From Mortierella sp. BCC40632 (taxonomy: Eukaryota; Mortierellomycota; Mortierellomycetes; Mortierellales; Mortierellaceae), in assembly GCA_011634665.1 (NCBI GenBank), contig WAEK01000006.1, forward strand, positions 1,011,001 through 1,075,000: DNA of 64,000 nt, read 5' to 3'. This document shows positions 35,646-49,205 of the stretch, in pieces; positions within the stretch are counted from its first letter, which is position 1, and each line of letters starts with the position of its first letter. The translations under genes were made by a program, and so were the position numbers. The notes below the pieces were generated by a model that searched no databases, was not told where the DNA came from, and worked only from the letters and a program-made list of their open reading frames with translations.

Positions 35646-36411
35646 ATGCTTGCAAGGGCACTCTGTCTCTCCATACTCACAGTCACTACCATCATTTCCA
35701 TCCGTCCACCTCCCTCCTCAACTACCAAAGAGAAGGCTGACAAAATCAAAGATGAGGGCTTCTTCTCCTACTTCATGATCAAGATCATGCCCCAGTTTGG
35801 TCAAGCCGCCGCTATCATGGCCACTGCCTGCTATATCGGTCTCATGGCCACAGAGATCATCTCAAGCGAACTCAAGGTCTGGCAGCTCTTGGCCACACTC
35901 TCTGGCATTTGTGGTTATATCCTTCGTGTCTGGTCCTTTAGGACTCTGGACAGGTTTTTCACTGTAGGTGAACCCAAGAAAATATTGTTTGTCTTTTTTG
36001 GGGGAAAGGGTTTCCTCGGCTTTGGGATTGTGTAACTGACCAATTTTTTTTTTTTTTTTTTTTCTTGCCTCTCAGTTCTCCCTGACTATCCGTCCAAATC
36101 ATCGCCTTGTCCGAGATGGCCCATACAAATACCTTCTCCACCCCTCTTACACAGGACTCATAATGACAGGGCTCCCTTATCTTTTCTACTTGGTTCACGA
36201 GGGTTACTGGACAGCCGTGATCGAGCCACTCATGTCCCTCTTGTTCGTCCCTATCCCAGAACCGTTCCTTGTGGTCTGTGGTTTGATCCTCAGCGCAGGT
36301 TTGACCCTCTACCGAGTCCGAGGCGAAGAAGAGATGTTGTCGCAGCACTTTGGATCGGAATGGAAGGAGCATGCAAGTCGTCGTTGGAGATTTATCCCCC
36401 TCGTTATTTGA
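35646..36411 (+). CDS. Isoprenylcysteine carboxyl methyltransferase family protein
   Basis: Two exons, 35646-35963 and 36076-36411, give 217 residues with four or five membrane helices. The C-terminal half has the family pattern of ICMT/PEMT-type enzymes: RPNHRLVRDGPYKYLLHPSY, followed at the end by the Glu-rich RVRGEEEMLSQHFGSEW segment, which together bind S-adenosylmethionine. ICMT (yeast Ste14) methylates the C-terminal prenylcysteine of CAAX proteins such as Ras and Rho in the ER membrane. The protein is a little shorter than Ste14 and the N-terminal half is divergent. A different isoprenylcysteine-methyltransferase-like function is therefore possible. The intron has GTAGGT at 35964 and a long T run before its acceptor. 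Confidence 0.85.
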
Positions 36412-36715
36412 AAGAGTCAACATATAGTCTTCTAAGGGCCATTTCCATGCCATTATATAAAATAATAATTTTTTTGTCTTGCTTTGTTTTTGTCTTGGTA
36501 AATCATGCCATAACTTTACACATGTTCAAATACACTTTGATTTCTATCTATTCGTTTGATCCTCCCTTTCTCCTCCAATGCCTCATGATTCCACCTCTAC
36601 CAAAAGAAAAGAAAAAAAAAAGTACAGTCCTTCTCATTGTCCGCATTGGTATTCGATCCGGCGCGAGTAAGAAGGAAAGTCATTCTCTGGAGAAGGCTCA
36701 TCTTCATTTTCTATT
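36412..36715. other. Short convergent spacer
   Basis: 3' flanks of the ICMT-like gene and of uL4m. AT-rich; nothing else is seen. Confidence 0.5.
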
Positions 36716-37916
36716 TTAGATCTTCAACTTCTTCTCAAGATAACGAACTGACTGACGATCCATTACCACCAACTGATGCTTCAAAAGTCTCAACACATCT
36801 GCCTCCTGCATGATTGTACAATCGACCTGCTTCAGGTTCTGTGTTGCCCTCCACAACTTTTCGTTCTCCTTGTTGGCCACGACCAAGACGGAATCCCAAC
36901 CATGTTGGTTTCTGATCTTTTCAAATTCCTTGGTTTTGTGTGAATCCAGCTCCAGATCGTCGACAATCAACAGTTGATCCTGAGAAAACTTGGTCGAGAG
37001 CGCAATGCGGAGACCCATCTCCTGAACCTTGCGAGGCAGATCGCTTGAGTGATCTCTTGGCTTTGGTCCAAATACAATACCACCTGATATCGATTGTAGA
37101 GTCATTAGAAGTGATTAGTCTGACTTTTCTAACAACTAGTAAAAAGAAGAAGAGAAAGCGATAACGGTATTGCTTTGGTTGCAACATACCTCCTCGGCGT
37201 TGTGGGGCACGCAATGAACCGACACGAGCAGCACCACGACCCTTCTGGGGAGCAGCCTTGCGAGAGGTTCCGCTCACCTCACTCCGTCCCTTTGTTGAAT
37301 GCGTTCCTTGACGTTCCGCATCTCTTTGCCAGACAACAACTCTGTGAAGGATGTCCTTGCGAAGAGGAGCACCAAAGACTTTACGCTGAATCTGGATCAA
37401 ATCCTTTGGCTCATTTGTCTTGAAATCCCGAACCCATGCCTGCAAAGGAGTATGGAAGGGGCTGGGGGTCTCCTTGACAGTCGATCCTGAGGTAGGAGGC
37501 TGAGATTCTGGTGTTGTAGAAGCCTTAGGTGCTTCGGTTGCCTCTGCCAATGCGGGTCTGAATGTCGAGAAGCGAGCAAGTGCTAAGATAACAGAAAAGA
37601 AGGGCCAGGAACAAACAAAAAGTGTTGAATAGGCGTGTTCCTACAAAGGGTGTGTAATAATCTTGACCGAGTGCTCTAACTATTGAGTATCCACTAACCA
37701 AGAGTCCTCAATCCAGTCTATTGTTCGGTAAGCATGGCATGGGGGAAGCAAGAAGAGGGATGTCGTTTGTGGAATAGATTAGCCTCTCTCTTTTTTTTTT
37801 TTTTCTCGTTCGAAAGTATGAATAAAGATCAGCCTTCAGGATCCACAAAAAGAAGGATGCCGTACCGAAGGCCTAGAGGCCAGTCCTGTGCGAAGAGTGT
37901 TGAAGAGTGAAGCCAT
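36716..37916 (-). CDS. Mitochondrial large-subunit ribosomal protein uL4m
   Basis: Four exons: 37866-37916, 37699-37717, 37190-37582 and 36716-37083, giving 276 residues. The N-terminus (MASLFNTLRTGLASRPS) is Arg/Ser-rich as expected for mitochondrial import. The uL4 core runs from about residue 65: TPLQAWVRDFKTNEPKDLIQ, LRKDILHRVVVWQRD, and the basic loop with GRGAARVGSLRAPQRRGGG followed by VFGPKPRDHSSDLPRKV. This loop lies in the exit tunnel wall in known ribosomes. Exon 2 is only 19 bases. It is proposed because it is the segment found that connects exon 1 (phase 0) to exon 3 (phase 1) with an acceptor AATAG and donor GTTAGT. Yeast counterpart is YML6/MRPL4. Confidence 0.9.
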
Positions 37917-38358
37917 GGTCGAAAAGCAGTAGTTGTTCCTCTCTCTTCCCGATGTTGATGTTGCGCGTGCCGCCTGGACTAATGGATGGACAGAGATTAG
38001 GGGCTTCCTCGCTCTCCTTTGAAAGAACGGGTACAAGGCTGCCTGGGTGGCTTAAATATGTTGACATTTTTACAAGGAGCCGACCTACTTTTTTTGGCCC
38101 TTTACTCCATTCTAGTGACAGGGCTGCTACAGGACAGAGCAGCTCAGAATACTCGAGTGGTTCACTTTCTACCAAAGAGCAAAAGAGCGGGCACCGCAAC
38201 AGAAGTGTATGAAGTGACGGTGTCAGGCTACCCTTGCTTTAATAGAGGTGTGCGTGTGTATTTTTTTTGCCTACTCAGGGGGCCACTTGGCTCTTTCAAT
38301 GAGTATCTTTGCCTTGAATTTTTTTTTTTTTTTTATTGGCAGTAATGCCTCGTGTCTA
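37917..38358. other. Spacer with promoter of uL4m
   Basis: Upstream region of uL4m and 3' flank of the TPR gene. No exon is supported. Confidence 0.5.
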
Positions 38359-40035
38359 TCATACAGAATTGGGGCCCTCATTTGCTTCTTGCATCCGCTT
38401 TAATGCCTTGTTTGACTCGACAATACACTGTACGAATCCCGTCTTGAGTCCGTGCTGCTTTGACTGCAAGTAATATTCTTTTGCCTTGAAAGGGTTTCCT
38501 CTCATCTATTGAAAGATAGTGACCAAATGATGGTGTGAGCTCTCTCACTGTAACTTTTCGCCAGTCTTTCAGAGTTATCAGAATCAAGTGAATAACCTAC
38601 CTCATTGAGCATTCCGATGTTGTAGAGCAGGACGCCACAGCATTCATCACACTCTTGTCCACTGAGCGACTGTCCAAGCTTAAGGCCACGCTCGGCCCAG
38701 TCCATAGCCTCTGGGACGTTACCTAGACCTGCGAAAGCATCCGAGATGTTGCACCTATTGATAGAAATTGCGTACCAGAGTTAGAATCAGCAAGGGGGAA
38801 AGATGAGTGCGCCAGAAGTATCGCCTAGAGAACAGTGATTTTGCGTACATTAACACAGCCGAGTGACAAGACTTGGAGTCGACCAACGACAAAGCCTTGA
38901 TATAGAGAGGGATTGCATTCCTATGGATACATTCATTTGAGTTAGCATTGCCATTGTGCAGGGGAAAAAAATAAGCTGTTGTTCTAGAGAGTATGATGCT
39001 CTCCCCTCCCCTCTTCCATCTTTTTAATACGTACGAATACCGTCCTTTGCTTGCGTAGAATCCACCTAGTGCTTCCAGACTGGCGCCCAAATCGGTGCTT
39101 GTCATCCATGAAGGCAGTTTGTCAAAGCTAAATTCACGCTTTACTGATTCACGATCTTTTGCTTCCTGAGCTCGATACTCTTCCGCACTCTGAGTTCGGA
39201 GCAGTTGCTCAACTGACCAGAGGTAGTATCGTTCTGCTTGCTGATCTTGTTTGAGTCGATGAAGCAAGTCGCCCAACTTTTGAGCAATACCAATTGTTTT
39301 GATTAAGGTCTTGCCATCCATTGTTCTGGGTCCATGATGAGAAGTTGCCGCTGCCGAGTCAGGGGACAATTGAGAATCTGTACTATCACTCCATGTAGCC
39401 GACGAGTCTTGGGTAGATGGCGACCTTTGGCTCGATTGCTCTTCATCCGCGATTTGATCGTTCACAAGTGCCTTGCTCACGATCTGTCCATGGACAAGTA
39501 CCTCAAACGCCAACGTCAACACATCGACAGCATCCTGCTTCCTTCCTAGGTCCTCAAGCATGGTGCCTAGTTGGATAATAATTCCCGTGACTTCTGGTCC
39601 GTCAATCTTAAGATCTGGATGTACCATGGCTGCTTCCATCGCCAGTCGATAATACTTTTCTGCCTTTGTTAGATCGCCTCCATAGTTCTGATAGTAGAGT
39701 GCCTTGCGAAGATCGTTTCGGATAAGCTCTGGAAAGTTGTTGACGTTGGACGTATAAAACTGCCAAAGTCCAAGAGAGGTCAGAGTCAATCCACCTAGAA
39801 TCAGGGCGAGAGCCGACAGGGGGAACCCCTTGCGGTGACCATCCGACGTGGTTTGGTGGCCAAAGGAAGAATATCCACGTCGGAGGTAGATGTTAGAAGT
39901 TCTGGAGGTGGCGACTGCGGAGGCAGCGATGGCGGGCGAAGAGCCGACCGCTAGAGGAGTCCTGAGTGCTCTTGCTGGATGGAGCGCGATCGCTCTCCGT
40001 GAGAGTTGCGCGAATGAAGTAAGCGACCTGAACAT
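38359..40035 (-). CDS. Mitochondrial TPR protein (Mgr3-like)
   Basis: Four exons: 39035-40035, 38849-38920, 38601-38754 and 38359-38505, giving 457 residues. The N-terminus is rich in Arg/Ala/Ser, typical of a mitochondrial presequence. One membrane helix (LSALALILGGLTLTSLGLW) lies at about residues 73-92. Tetratricopeptide-like repeats follow: GGDLTKAEKYYRLAMEAA at about 120, GTMLEDLGRKQDAVDVLTLA, QAERYYLWSVEQLL, and ISDAFAGLGNVPEAMDWAER near the end. This organisation fits the fungal inner-membrane TPR proteins related to yeast Mgr3, an adaptor of the i-AAA protease; the orthology is a guess from layout. A Ser/Gln-rich insert at about 205-245 separates repeat groups. The first in-frame ATG is at 40035. 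Confidence 0.75.
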
Positions 40036-40476
40036 TATGGCGGACAAAGCATGAGATCGATCTCTCTTTCGAAATCTGTCTCTCCCGATCGCTCGACTTG
40101 CTAAACTTCCTTTTTCGGTCTACGAACAGAACCAATAATCATGTGATGAATATGTGAAAGTAAAAGGTTCGCTTTCTTCCTGACCATCGGATACCACCCA
40201 ATCGGGTATCTGAAAAATGAAAGCAATTTACCAAAGCCTTGCCTTTTCACGCGTCCCTGAATGGTGTAGCCTGCTCAACAAGCTCGGCTGTGAAGTAAAT
40301 CCCGCCTTGAAACCCCCCTGAGTAACCACCACCTTGAATTTACCTGTCAAAACAAGTAGGCTAAAATGCACTTGTATTGGGAGTATTACGGAATTTGCCA
40401 AATGAAATTAATAAATGCATTATGTATTGGAGTATCATGCTATTTGGGTTGGTGATCTATACTTTTACACTAGCTT
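40036..40476. other. Spacer between minus-strand genes
   Basis: Promoter of the TPR gene and 3' flank of the phosphatase gene. No exon is supported. Confidence 0.5.
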
Positions 40477-41592
40477 TCAATCGTCGTCCTCCGAGTCTGT
40501 TTGTTCTGGGCAATCTACGGAAGTGAGCTTGCCAGTCTCGACCACATAGCCTGTGAGCGAGCCACCAGTGACACACTTCGTGTCAATACCAACAGTCCAG
40601 GTCTTCACATTCAAGGACCGTCCCGCATCATGTCCATAAACCACCATGAACCGCTGGCTGTTCTTTGAATCTTCGCTGGACTGGAGGTCATTAAAGATAT
40701 CGGACCAGCCTTCACCCTTTTTACGCTTCCTGGAAGGTGTTCCATCATCAAGGACATTCCTGATGTTGGTGAGGACCCAGGGGAGTTGATGGTTAAGGTC
40801 TCTGTTGGGGTCAACACCTGCATGGATAACATAGACGGGAACCTTGTTGACAGAGAGGTGACTCGGAAGGGACAAGATCAAAGGACAGCTAAGCAAGTAT
40901 TGATATTGATCCTCATTCATTGCCGCGGCAATCTGGTGGTGCTGTGAGTTTTCGACAAGGTCGCCTGGAAGGTTCTTGAGAGCCTCTTTCTCTGACAGAC
41001 TGTTCAGATATCCCTTCCAGCGAAGTACTTTGTCGTCATGATTTCCTCGTACACACCGGGCTCCCAGCTCTCGCGCCTTGTCAATAACTTCAAGAGACTG
41101 AGGCCCCTTGGCAACAAGATCTCCTGCAAGAATCAAGCCATCTTTCGAAGAGTCAAACTCGAGTGTATCCAGAAGACTGTTTAACCCAACAAGGGTTCCG
41201 TGAATGTCTCCAACGACGATCGTACGGCCATGAGAGGTAGCGTTGGGAGAGCTTGTCTGCATTCTGGGTGGAGAGTATGTTGCCCGATAGGTGTAGTTGG
41301 CGAATTTGTCAGAGTCCTGATGGGCTGGAGGGGTCGAAGGCTGCTTGACCTTGGACTTGGACTTGGACTTGAACTTGGACTTGGACTTCATGGTCTCAAC
41401 CTCTTTGTCTTCATCATCTAGCAGTTCCGAAACTGCGCGTTTTCCAAAGTCGCTTCCGACAGCAGTAGCAGTAACACTCTCGCCGATTGAGTAGTCCCGG
41501 GGGAATGCAACTGCTCCCAGAGCAACGGTTGCTGTAGCGGCAAGGAAGGCGAGAAGGACGCTGATGTGCATCGTGGAGCGTCTAGGACTCAT
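40477..41592 (-). CDS. Metallophosphatase, Ppn2-like polyphosphatase
   Basis: An intron-free 371-residue protein. It begins with a hydrophobic signal anchor (residues about 9-29). Residues 67-83 hold a Lys/Ser repeat (KSKSKFKSKSKSKVK). The calcineurin-like metallophosphoesterase core has all expected metal-binding motifs: VVGDIHG (Asp129, His131), LAGDLVAKGP (Asp158), RGNHD (Asn184, His185), VIHAGVDP and YGHDAGRSL. This subfamily includes bacterial ApaH/PrpE phosphatases and the yeast vacuolar zinc-dependent endopolyphosphatase Ppn2. Fungal origin plus the N-terminal anchor favour a vacuolar Ppn2-like role in cutting polyphosphate, but substrate is not proven by sequence. An alternative start at Met8 would still keep the anchor. 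Confidence 0.85.
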   Translation of the reverse strand: MSPRRSTMHISVLLAFLAATATVALGAVAFPRDYSIGESVTATAVGSDFGKRAVSELLDDEDKEVETMKSKSKFKSKSKSKVKQPSTPPAHQDSDKFANYTYRATYSPPRMQTSSPNATSHGRTIVVGDIHGTLVGLNSLLDTLEFDSSKDGLILAGDLVAKGPQSLEVIDKARELGARCVRGNHDDKVLRWKGYLNSLSEKEALKNLPGDLVENSQHHQIAAAMNEDQYQYLLSCPLILSLPSHLSVNKVPVYVIHAGVDPNRDLNHQLPWVLTNIRNVLDDGTPSRKRKKGEGWSDIFNDLQSSEDSKNSQRFMVVYGHDAGRSLNVKTWTVGIDTKCVTGGSLTGYVVETGKLTSVDCPEQTDSEDDD

Positions 41593-44003
41593 GTCGAGTG
41601 AGTGTAGAGGGCGAGTGGGCGCGGATGTGAGTTGGTTTTGCCGTTGTGAGTTGGATGTCGTTGTAGGAGGGGAAAGGGGAGGTCTTAAATACTCTAACAG
41701 AATTTAGAGGCGCAATCGGCGTTACAAAAGACCCTTTTTTTGAACTGCAGGTGCAGCCTGTACTGGAATCAACACGAAACAGAACACTTTTTTTTTATGG
41801 GCCCTCCCATACTTCCTCTGTTCCCCTGCTGTACTCGGCCCGATCCATCGAGTGGGTTCACGTGGTCTAGATTATCAAAAGCATAGTTCTGCATCACTGG
41901 GGTGCGTCGGGGCTTTTTGTCCTGCCTTTGTCCCTGGAACATATTCATGTTGGGGGATATGCTACGGGTAAAAGATGAGGTTGAGATTGCAACAATCCAT
42001 GCAATGCACCTTTCGACGAAAGTAGCAGGGGAGACGGCAAACTAGGAGCAAGCACAGTCCCAGTAGATGGTTATCCTGGACATCTCTCAAAACCTCACGA
42101 GCATATAGCGAGGATACCTCTCCACTACAGAGTTATCACCAACGAGATACTAATCATTCTGGAGAAACAGATAAATCGGACAAGGCTCTCTCTTGAGGCT
42201 TTACCATCGGACTTTTCGCAATACCCAAGCTGAAGACGTTCAGTCAAATCTCATTGACACTCCAGAATGCTACCAAAAAAAGAGAGAGTCTAAATAGCAG
42301 GTATCGATGCCTCGGACGCGACGATACACCATTCCTCCAAGGTACCCCCAGTTTCAGTGGAAAGAAACACAGCGTCCTGCCATTTCGCCTCTTTCCCTCA
42401 CTGGTATTCACAGAGATACTAGACCCGGTACTGCGCTGAGGTGCAACCTCGCGGCGCCAGGGTCCCTGACAATCTTGATTTCGTGGCGTCCCTCTTCGGA
42501 GAAAAATCCATCATGGATTATAAAGCGGATGCTCAATTAACTCAAGAGGCCAGGATCCATAGTGAAGGTTGGCAAAATGCACGTCCAAAATCATTTGGTC
42601 TAATCTGAAGAACACGTTGAGAGAATTCCAGGGACATTCGATGTCCGGTGAGGATACTCCACGAGGATATGAAAACAGTAAGGAATCTGGGTTCCTTTAG
42701 AGATGAAACAGTAGCGACTACTACTACAGCCGCCTACCCAGTCAGTACAGCCCCACATCCGATGACTCTCTAGAACTCTTGCACTCAAGCAGAGTATGTC
42801 ATTACAGTGGACAGTTACCTAGACACAGTATGAAGTTGTGAGCTGAACAGTTCAGAGACCAGAGCGGCCTCTGATGGATCGAAACATCGACTGACCAAAG
42901 TCCATCTCATCTACGGACCTTAGTCCACCATATCTACGGACGCCTCCATATTAAAATTCCCCAACGTTCAACCCAACCGATAGCTTTCTACAGAATGATG
43001 AAGACTCGACTAGAATAGAGTAAGTCTCTGGACACTCGACATGATCTAGGGACTCGAACAACACGAACCAGTCCAATAACACAAAGACATGTCAATTTCT
43101 CATGGATCCCTCCTCCTCCTGCGCCGCCATGGGAGAAAGAATCAGACGCGCTCTGTAGTCTCAATACGTAGGAGAAGTTTCTACATTTGTTCTTTTTGGA
43201 ACCTCTCATCTTGGAGCAGATGAAGATGACACCCTCCATCTCTTCCTCTCAACCAACCAGCAACAATTGTGACACCATATTGGCTGTCAGTAATTTGGAT
43301 CCCAACACTGCAGGAGGGAATGACTAGCACAGCACCAATCCAAAGTACGGTGGTGGTTAATGCATCCCCCAAGAGGCTAAAAGAACCCCTTCGCATTCAA
43401 GCGCATGATTTTGTGGTAGAACAAGCCAATAATTGAGTAATCGGAGGAAAATTTTTTATCAAAGCTCTCATGGGTCTCCAAATGAGATCTCCGAGTAGCA
43501 TTTATTGAGAAAGTCGAAACAAACAAACAAACAAAAAGGCAGACAAAAAGGGCAAAAAGATGACCACGCTCCCTAGCCGCACGCATTATCGTGTCTGACC
43601 AAAAAAAAAGGACCATCGGATAGAACAAGTCTAACAAAGGGGTTCTCAAGAGAACCCTATGCTTGTCTTCTCCTACGCAACTTTCTTTTTTAGCCATCAG
43701 GTTCAAAGGGTATTTCTCACCGAGTTCTTCAGACGCATTATCCTTAGTGTTTCAAAAAAAAAAGGCCTTGAAGTCACAAATAAGGACGTTGGTTTGAACA
43801 AATTCAAACCTCCTTCCAAATAAATGACGCAAATTCTTTTTGAAACGGACAATGGGAAGACCAAGGACCCCTGGCGTCATCTTTCTTTTTTGTCTGAAAT
43901 GAAATGAAATGAAATATAAAAAAGAAAAAAAAAATGCATGAAAAAATATAGCGCAATTTGCATCCAGAAAAAAAAAAAAGGGCAAGTGCCTCTTTTTTTT
44001 TCT
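41593..44003. other. Gene-free spacer
   Basis: About 2.4 kb. The first 150 bases are the promoter side of the phosphatase gene. The rest has short interrupted open frames on both strands, none with a recognisable domain or splice model. A (GAAAT)n run lies near 43897-43916. A decayed mobile element was considered but not supported. Confidence 0.5.
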
Positions 44004-45350
<1,347 letters not shown>

Positions 45351-45553
45351 TGTTGATCGTTTGTTGATAAAAGGTGAGAAACGAGGTGGGGAGCTGATAG
45401 AACGAGTAGGGAAGAAAGCGAGAGAGAGAGAGAGTGAAGAAGAAGAAGAAGAAGAGAGACAGTAGATACAAGGCCGAGATCCTATTTATCCTTGTTCGAG
45501 ACTGCCGAAAATGGTGGGGCAAAGGGAGAGCGAGAGGAGAGAGAGAGCGGTTC

Positions 45554-45588
<35 letters not shown>

Positions 45589-46629
45589 TCCTTCGTTCTT
45601 GTGCGCCAATGAAGAAAGAAAGGATAAACGCGCGCGGGGATTCGATTGTGTGATTCTCCCACGACCAAAAAAGACTGAAGAGCGGAGGAGCACTGGCCGA
45701 GTATGTGTGAAGAGTCATTTCTTTCTCCCGCCTTGTTACAATTCTTTCTAACCTCCCCCAAGATTCTAGATCAGGCCTCTTTCCTGCGGGAAGATACGGC
45801 AAACATCCGTCCTCCGAGTGCTTCTCCGTTGTTGTGAACCTTCCAGGGGAGTGAGCATGCATTTAGACGTCGCCAATTATTTTGACCAGTCCCATCTTTG
45901 TGGCGCTGACTCATGACCTTGGACGCCCTTTTTCTTCTTCTCGCGTAGTATACAAACCAATTGCGGGCAACCGGATCCAGAACAAGTCGTTAGCGTCCTT
46001 TTACTTCTCTCAACTCGCCCTCGGTTCCGATGTTTGTTTCTTTTTTTTTTATAATGGTGACCTCACTTTTTTTTTTTTTTTTTTTTTTTCCTTGCATAGC
46101 AAGCTCAATCGGCTGGATGCACAGATGCCACCTGCTTGAACATTTCCTTTGGAAACAGAACGTTTTTCAAGACCGTGTTCTGGAAAGTATTCACCCTTGG
46201 TATCTTAGGATGCCCAAGGCCTTCATCATAGACTTGGAGTTTTATTCATTTATTTTTTATTTATCATATTGAACAAGGGGTCCTATCGAATGTTCCTGCT
46301 TGGGCTTGGTTATTTCTTCTGAACTTTGTCTCAATCTTCTCAAGCTTATTGAAAAGACAAAAAAAAAAAAAAGAGGGGGGTGTAGGGCGTAGTAGAGGGA
46401 GAGGAACAGACAACACCACTGCCCTCCCTCTCGGTCTTCTTGATCCTCCCACAGTTTCTGGAGATGGACTCAATTGTAGCGGCCTACACCTCCTCGCTCG
46501 AAGACATGTGTTGGTAGTGTTAAAAGCAAAATCAAAACAAAACAAAAAACCTGTTTACTCTGTACAATCTCATCCTTGCGCACACAAGGATCAAGGTTAC
46601 TGTAGTAGTTCCCATTGAAATCAGGGGAG

Positions 46630-46686
<57 letters not shown>

Positions 46687-47043
46687 CATTTGAGTCAGAA
46701 CTATCCATCTGACAAAATATCATCCTCAATACAAGTCGGATTTTGAGAAGAGAGGTCACTCCTTTTTTTTTTTTTTTCTGTCATGTTGGTCATGCCAAAA
46801 AACAACAACAAAAGAACCTTTGCTTGTGAACACATAGCGCTACTCCCATTTTGTGGTTTTATTCCAGGTATTTTGGTCCGTGATTAAATATCGACTTTGG
46901 CTGTAAAAAAAAAAACAACAAAACAAAAAAACAAAGAAAAAGTAATGGGGTTGTAAAAGGGGATGGCGAGAGCAAGTAGCTAGTCCCGCTCTTTGTTTTT
47001 TGCCTCTTCTTTTCCTTCCCCGACCATCTATTTATCTATCTAT
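45351..47043. other. Spacer with THI4 promoter and simple repeats
   Basis: THI4 leader and promoter, with (GA)n/(GAA)n at about 45420-45458 and a tetranucleotide TTTC run at about 45553-45592. A (GA)n run lies at about 46635-46684. The 3' flank of SEC3 occupies the right end. No exon is supported. Confidence 0.55.
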
Positions 47044-49163
47044 CTAGTGACTTTTGGCAATCTCGGAAAAGATGCTCAAAAGTTCCTGGATCGAAAACTC
47101 CATCTGAATGCCCGCATCTGGATAACATTCTTGGATCAGCTTGGTAAACCGTCCATGCTGTCGAATAAACTCTTCTTGAATACCTCGCCATGCTACCTGC
47201 AAAAGTCCTTCTTCATCGTCTGATGAAAAGTGCTTCTCAACCTTGCGGTAGAGATGGACAAGATCTTTGCGTACGGCCGAGGTTGGATAGGATGAAATCA
47301 CTTTCTTAAGAGCTTGCTTGTTGTATGTCAGATGGTAGCCAACGTCTTCCGATGCCTTTGTCTTGACCAGACCCTCCACACCATCGAAAAAGTCCTGTCG
47401 GGGGTAGGGTAATTGCAAGGAAATTTAGAGTACTAGACGCATCACAATAGAAAGATACAGGGCATCATGATTCAGAATACACGGCGCGACTTACAAGGAG
47501 CTTCACAAGAGATCTCCGGACAACACCTCGGACATAGGTATCAAGGTGAGATTCATATGACGATTTGGCATATTTCATATAACTCTCGAGATTGGTAATC
47601 TTGCGTTGACGAAGTTCCGAGTAAAAGTGGTGCATGTTCTCAATGTTGACAACGTGTGATCCTTGTTCATTGTCATCAAAATCGCCCGTCTCCTTGGCTA
47701 CAGCCTCGGTACTCTCAAACATCATTCTCACAAGTCGATCGTAAGCTGTCTTGATCAGTTTCCGAGCTTCAATATCGTCATTCCCTTCTAGCAACGTCTC
47801 CATTCTCTCAGCAAATCGCTAAAACGATAGGTAAGAATATGTTAACTCAGCTGAACAGAGAGTAAATATGCAAAGCTATTGTTGGTCTACAATCATAGAG
47901 TCCAAGACTTACTGGGAAGATTCTCATGAACGGAAGTACTCCCTTTCTCTTGGTCTTGTGTCGTGCTTCTTCAATAAACTTGAGTTGCTCCTCCTATTGA
48001 ATGCATTTGTAAATCAAGAACACATAATATGTTATGACCAACAGTCATTTTCATGGATAACTTCCCCTCCCCTCATCTAGGACCGTTGGTAATCCCTTGG
48101 AGAACATACCACATATTTCTCAAACATGGTCGTCAACTTTGTGTGCAATTGTGTGAGCATGCCGGTGAGATGAACTTGATCGGATTCAGCGAGCTCCTTC
48201 TGGGACCTCTCAACAGAAATCAGCATTCCAACACATTGTCTGTTCACATCCATCAGTCAAGCGAACGGGAAGAAATAGTTAGTTTCTACTCGGACTCCCT
48301 GCTGACAATACTTTACCAAGAAATGTCAAAAGTCTCATATTCGCGAGTCGCCTTTTCAACATACACGTTTTCATTCTTGAATCCCATCTCTGCAAAGTTG
48401 TTCAGTTCGACAGACAATCCATCAAACAGGATGCCCATCAACTGTGCAAGTCTCTTGGAACTCTTGAGATCAAGAGTAGACTTGCGCATTGTCTCCAGAT
48501 CACCAAACGTTGGGGGATCGTCAATAAACATGCGCATCGACATGGCCTTTGAAAATGTAAACAGGTCCGAGATATAATTTTGCTCCCTTGCCGCAATGCC
48601 GACCATGATACTCAATGCCTGAGAGAAGGCCTCGTCGATCGCCAATCGTTCTTCGGGTCCCACATCTATCCTCCGCGAAGATTCATAGAGAGTTCCGTTG
48701 CGACCTGCCTCGGCAATGGCGGAGGTGTCTTGAATCTCACGGGTTGACCTCTTTCTCCATGGAATTCGTCCTGTAAATTCACCAGGTGACGAGAGGGACT
48801 CTCGAATGGCCGTTCCTCCTCGTGAGATCAGACTTCCTTGGTAAACAGAGCCAAACACTAGCCGAGGTAATGGATGCCCACCGTCAGATTAATAACCAGA
48901 GGGAGAGAGGAGGAGGAAGTTAGATGCCGTTCTACCTACGTGAAGAAGAAAAAAGTATTTATCAGGACTTTGCAAGTTTTCCTTTTTCTTACCAAACTCA
49001 GAGTCATCTGGCTTCTCCAATTTGGCGACATGGTGAGCTGACAACACATTGAAAAACTCTTTGATTTCCTTGCGGTAGAGTCTGTTCATGTTGTTCACAT
49101 ATACCTAGAATGTCAAATTACACAAAGAAAAAAAAATCGAGTCAGGAGATACAGAGTTGGACC

Positions 49164-49205
<42 letters not shown>

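Noticed and set aside
42250..43480. Decayed mobile element in the gene-free spacer
   Set aside because: Some frames on the minus strand look weakly coding, but I could not identify any reverse transcriptase, integrase, transposase or terminal repeat.
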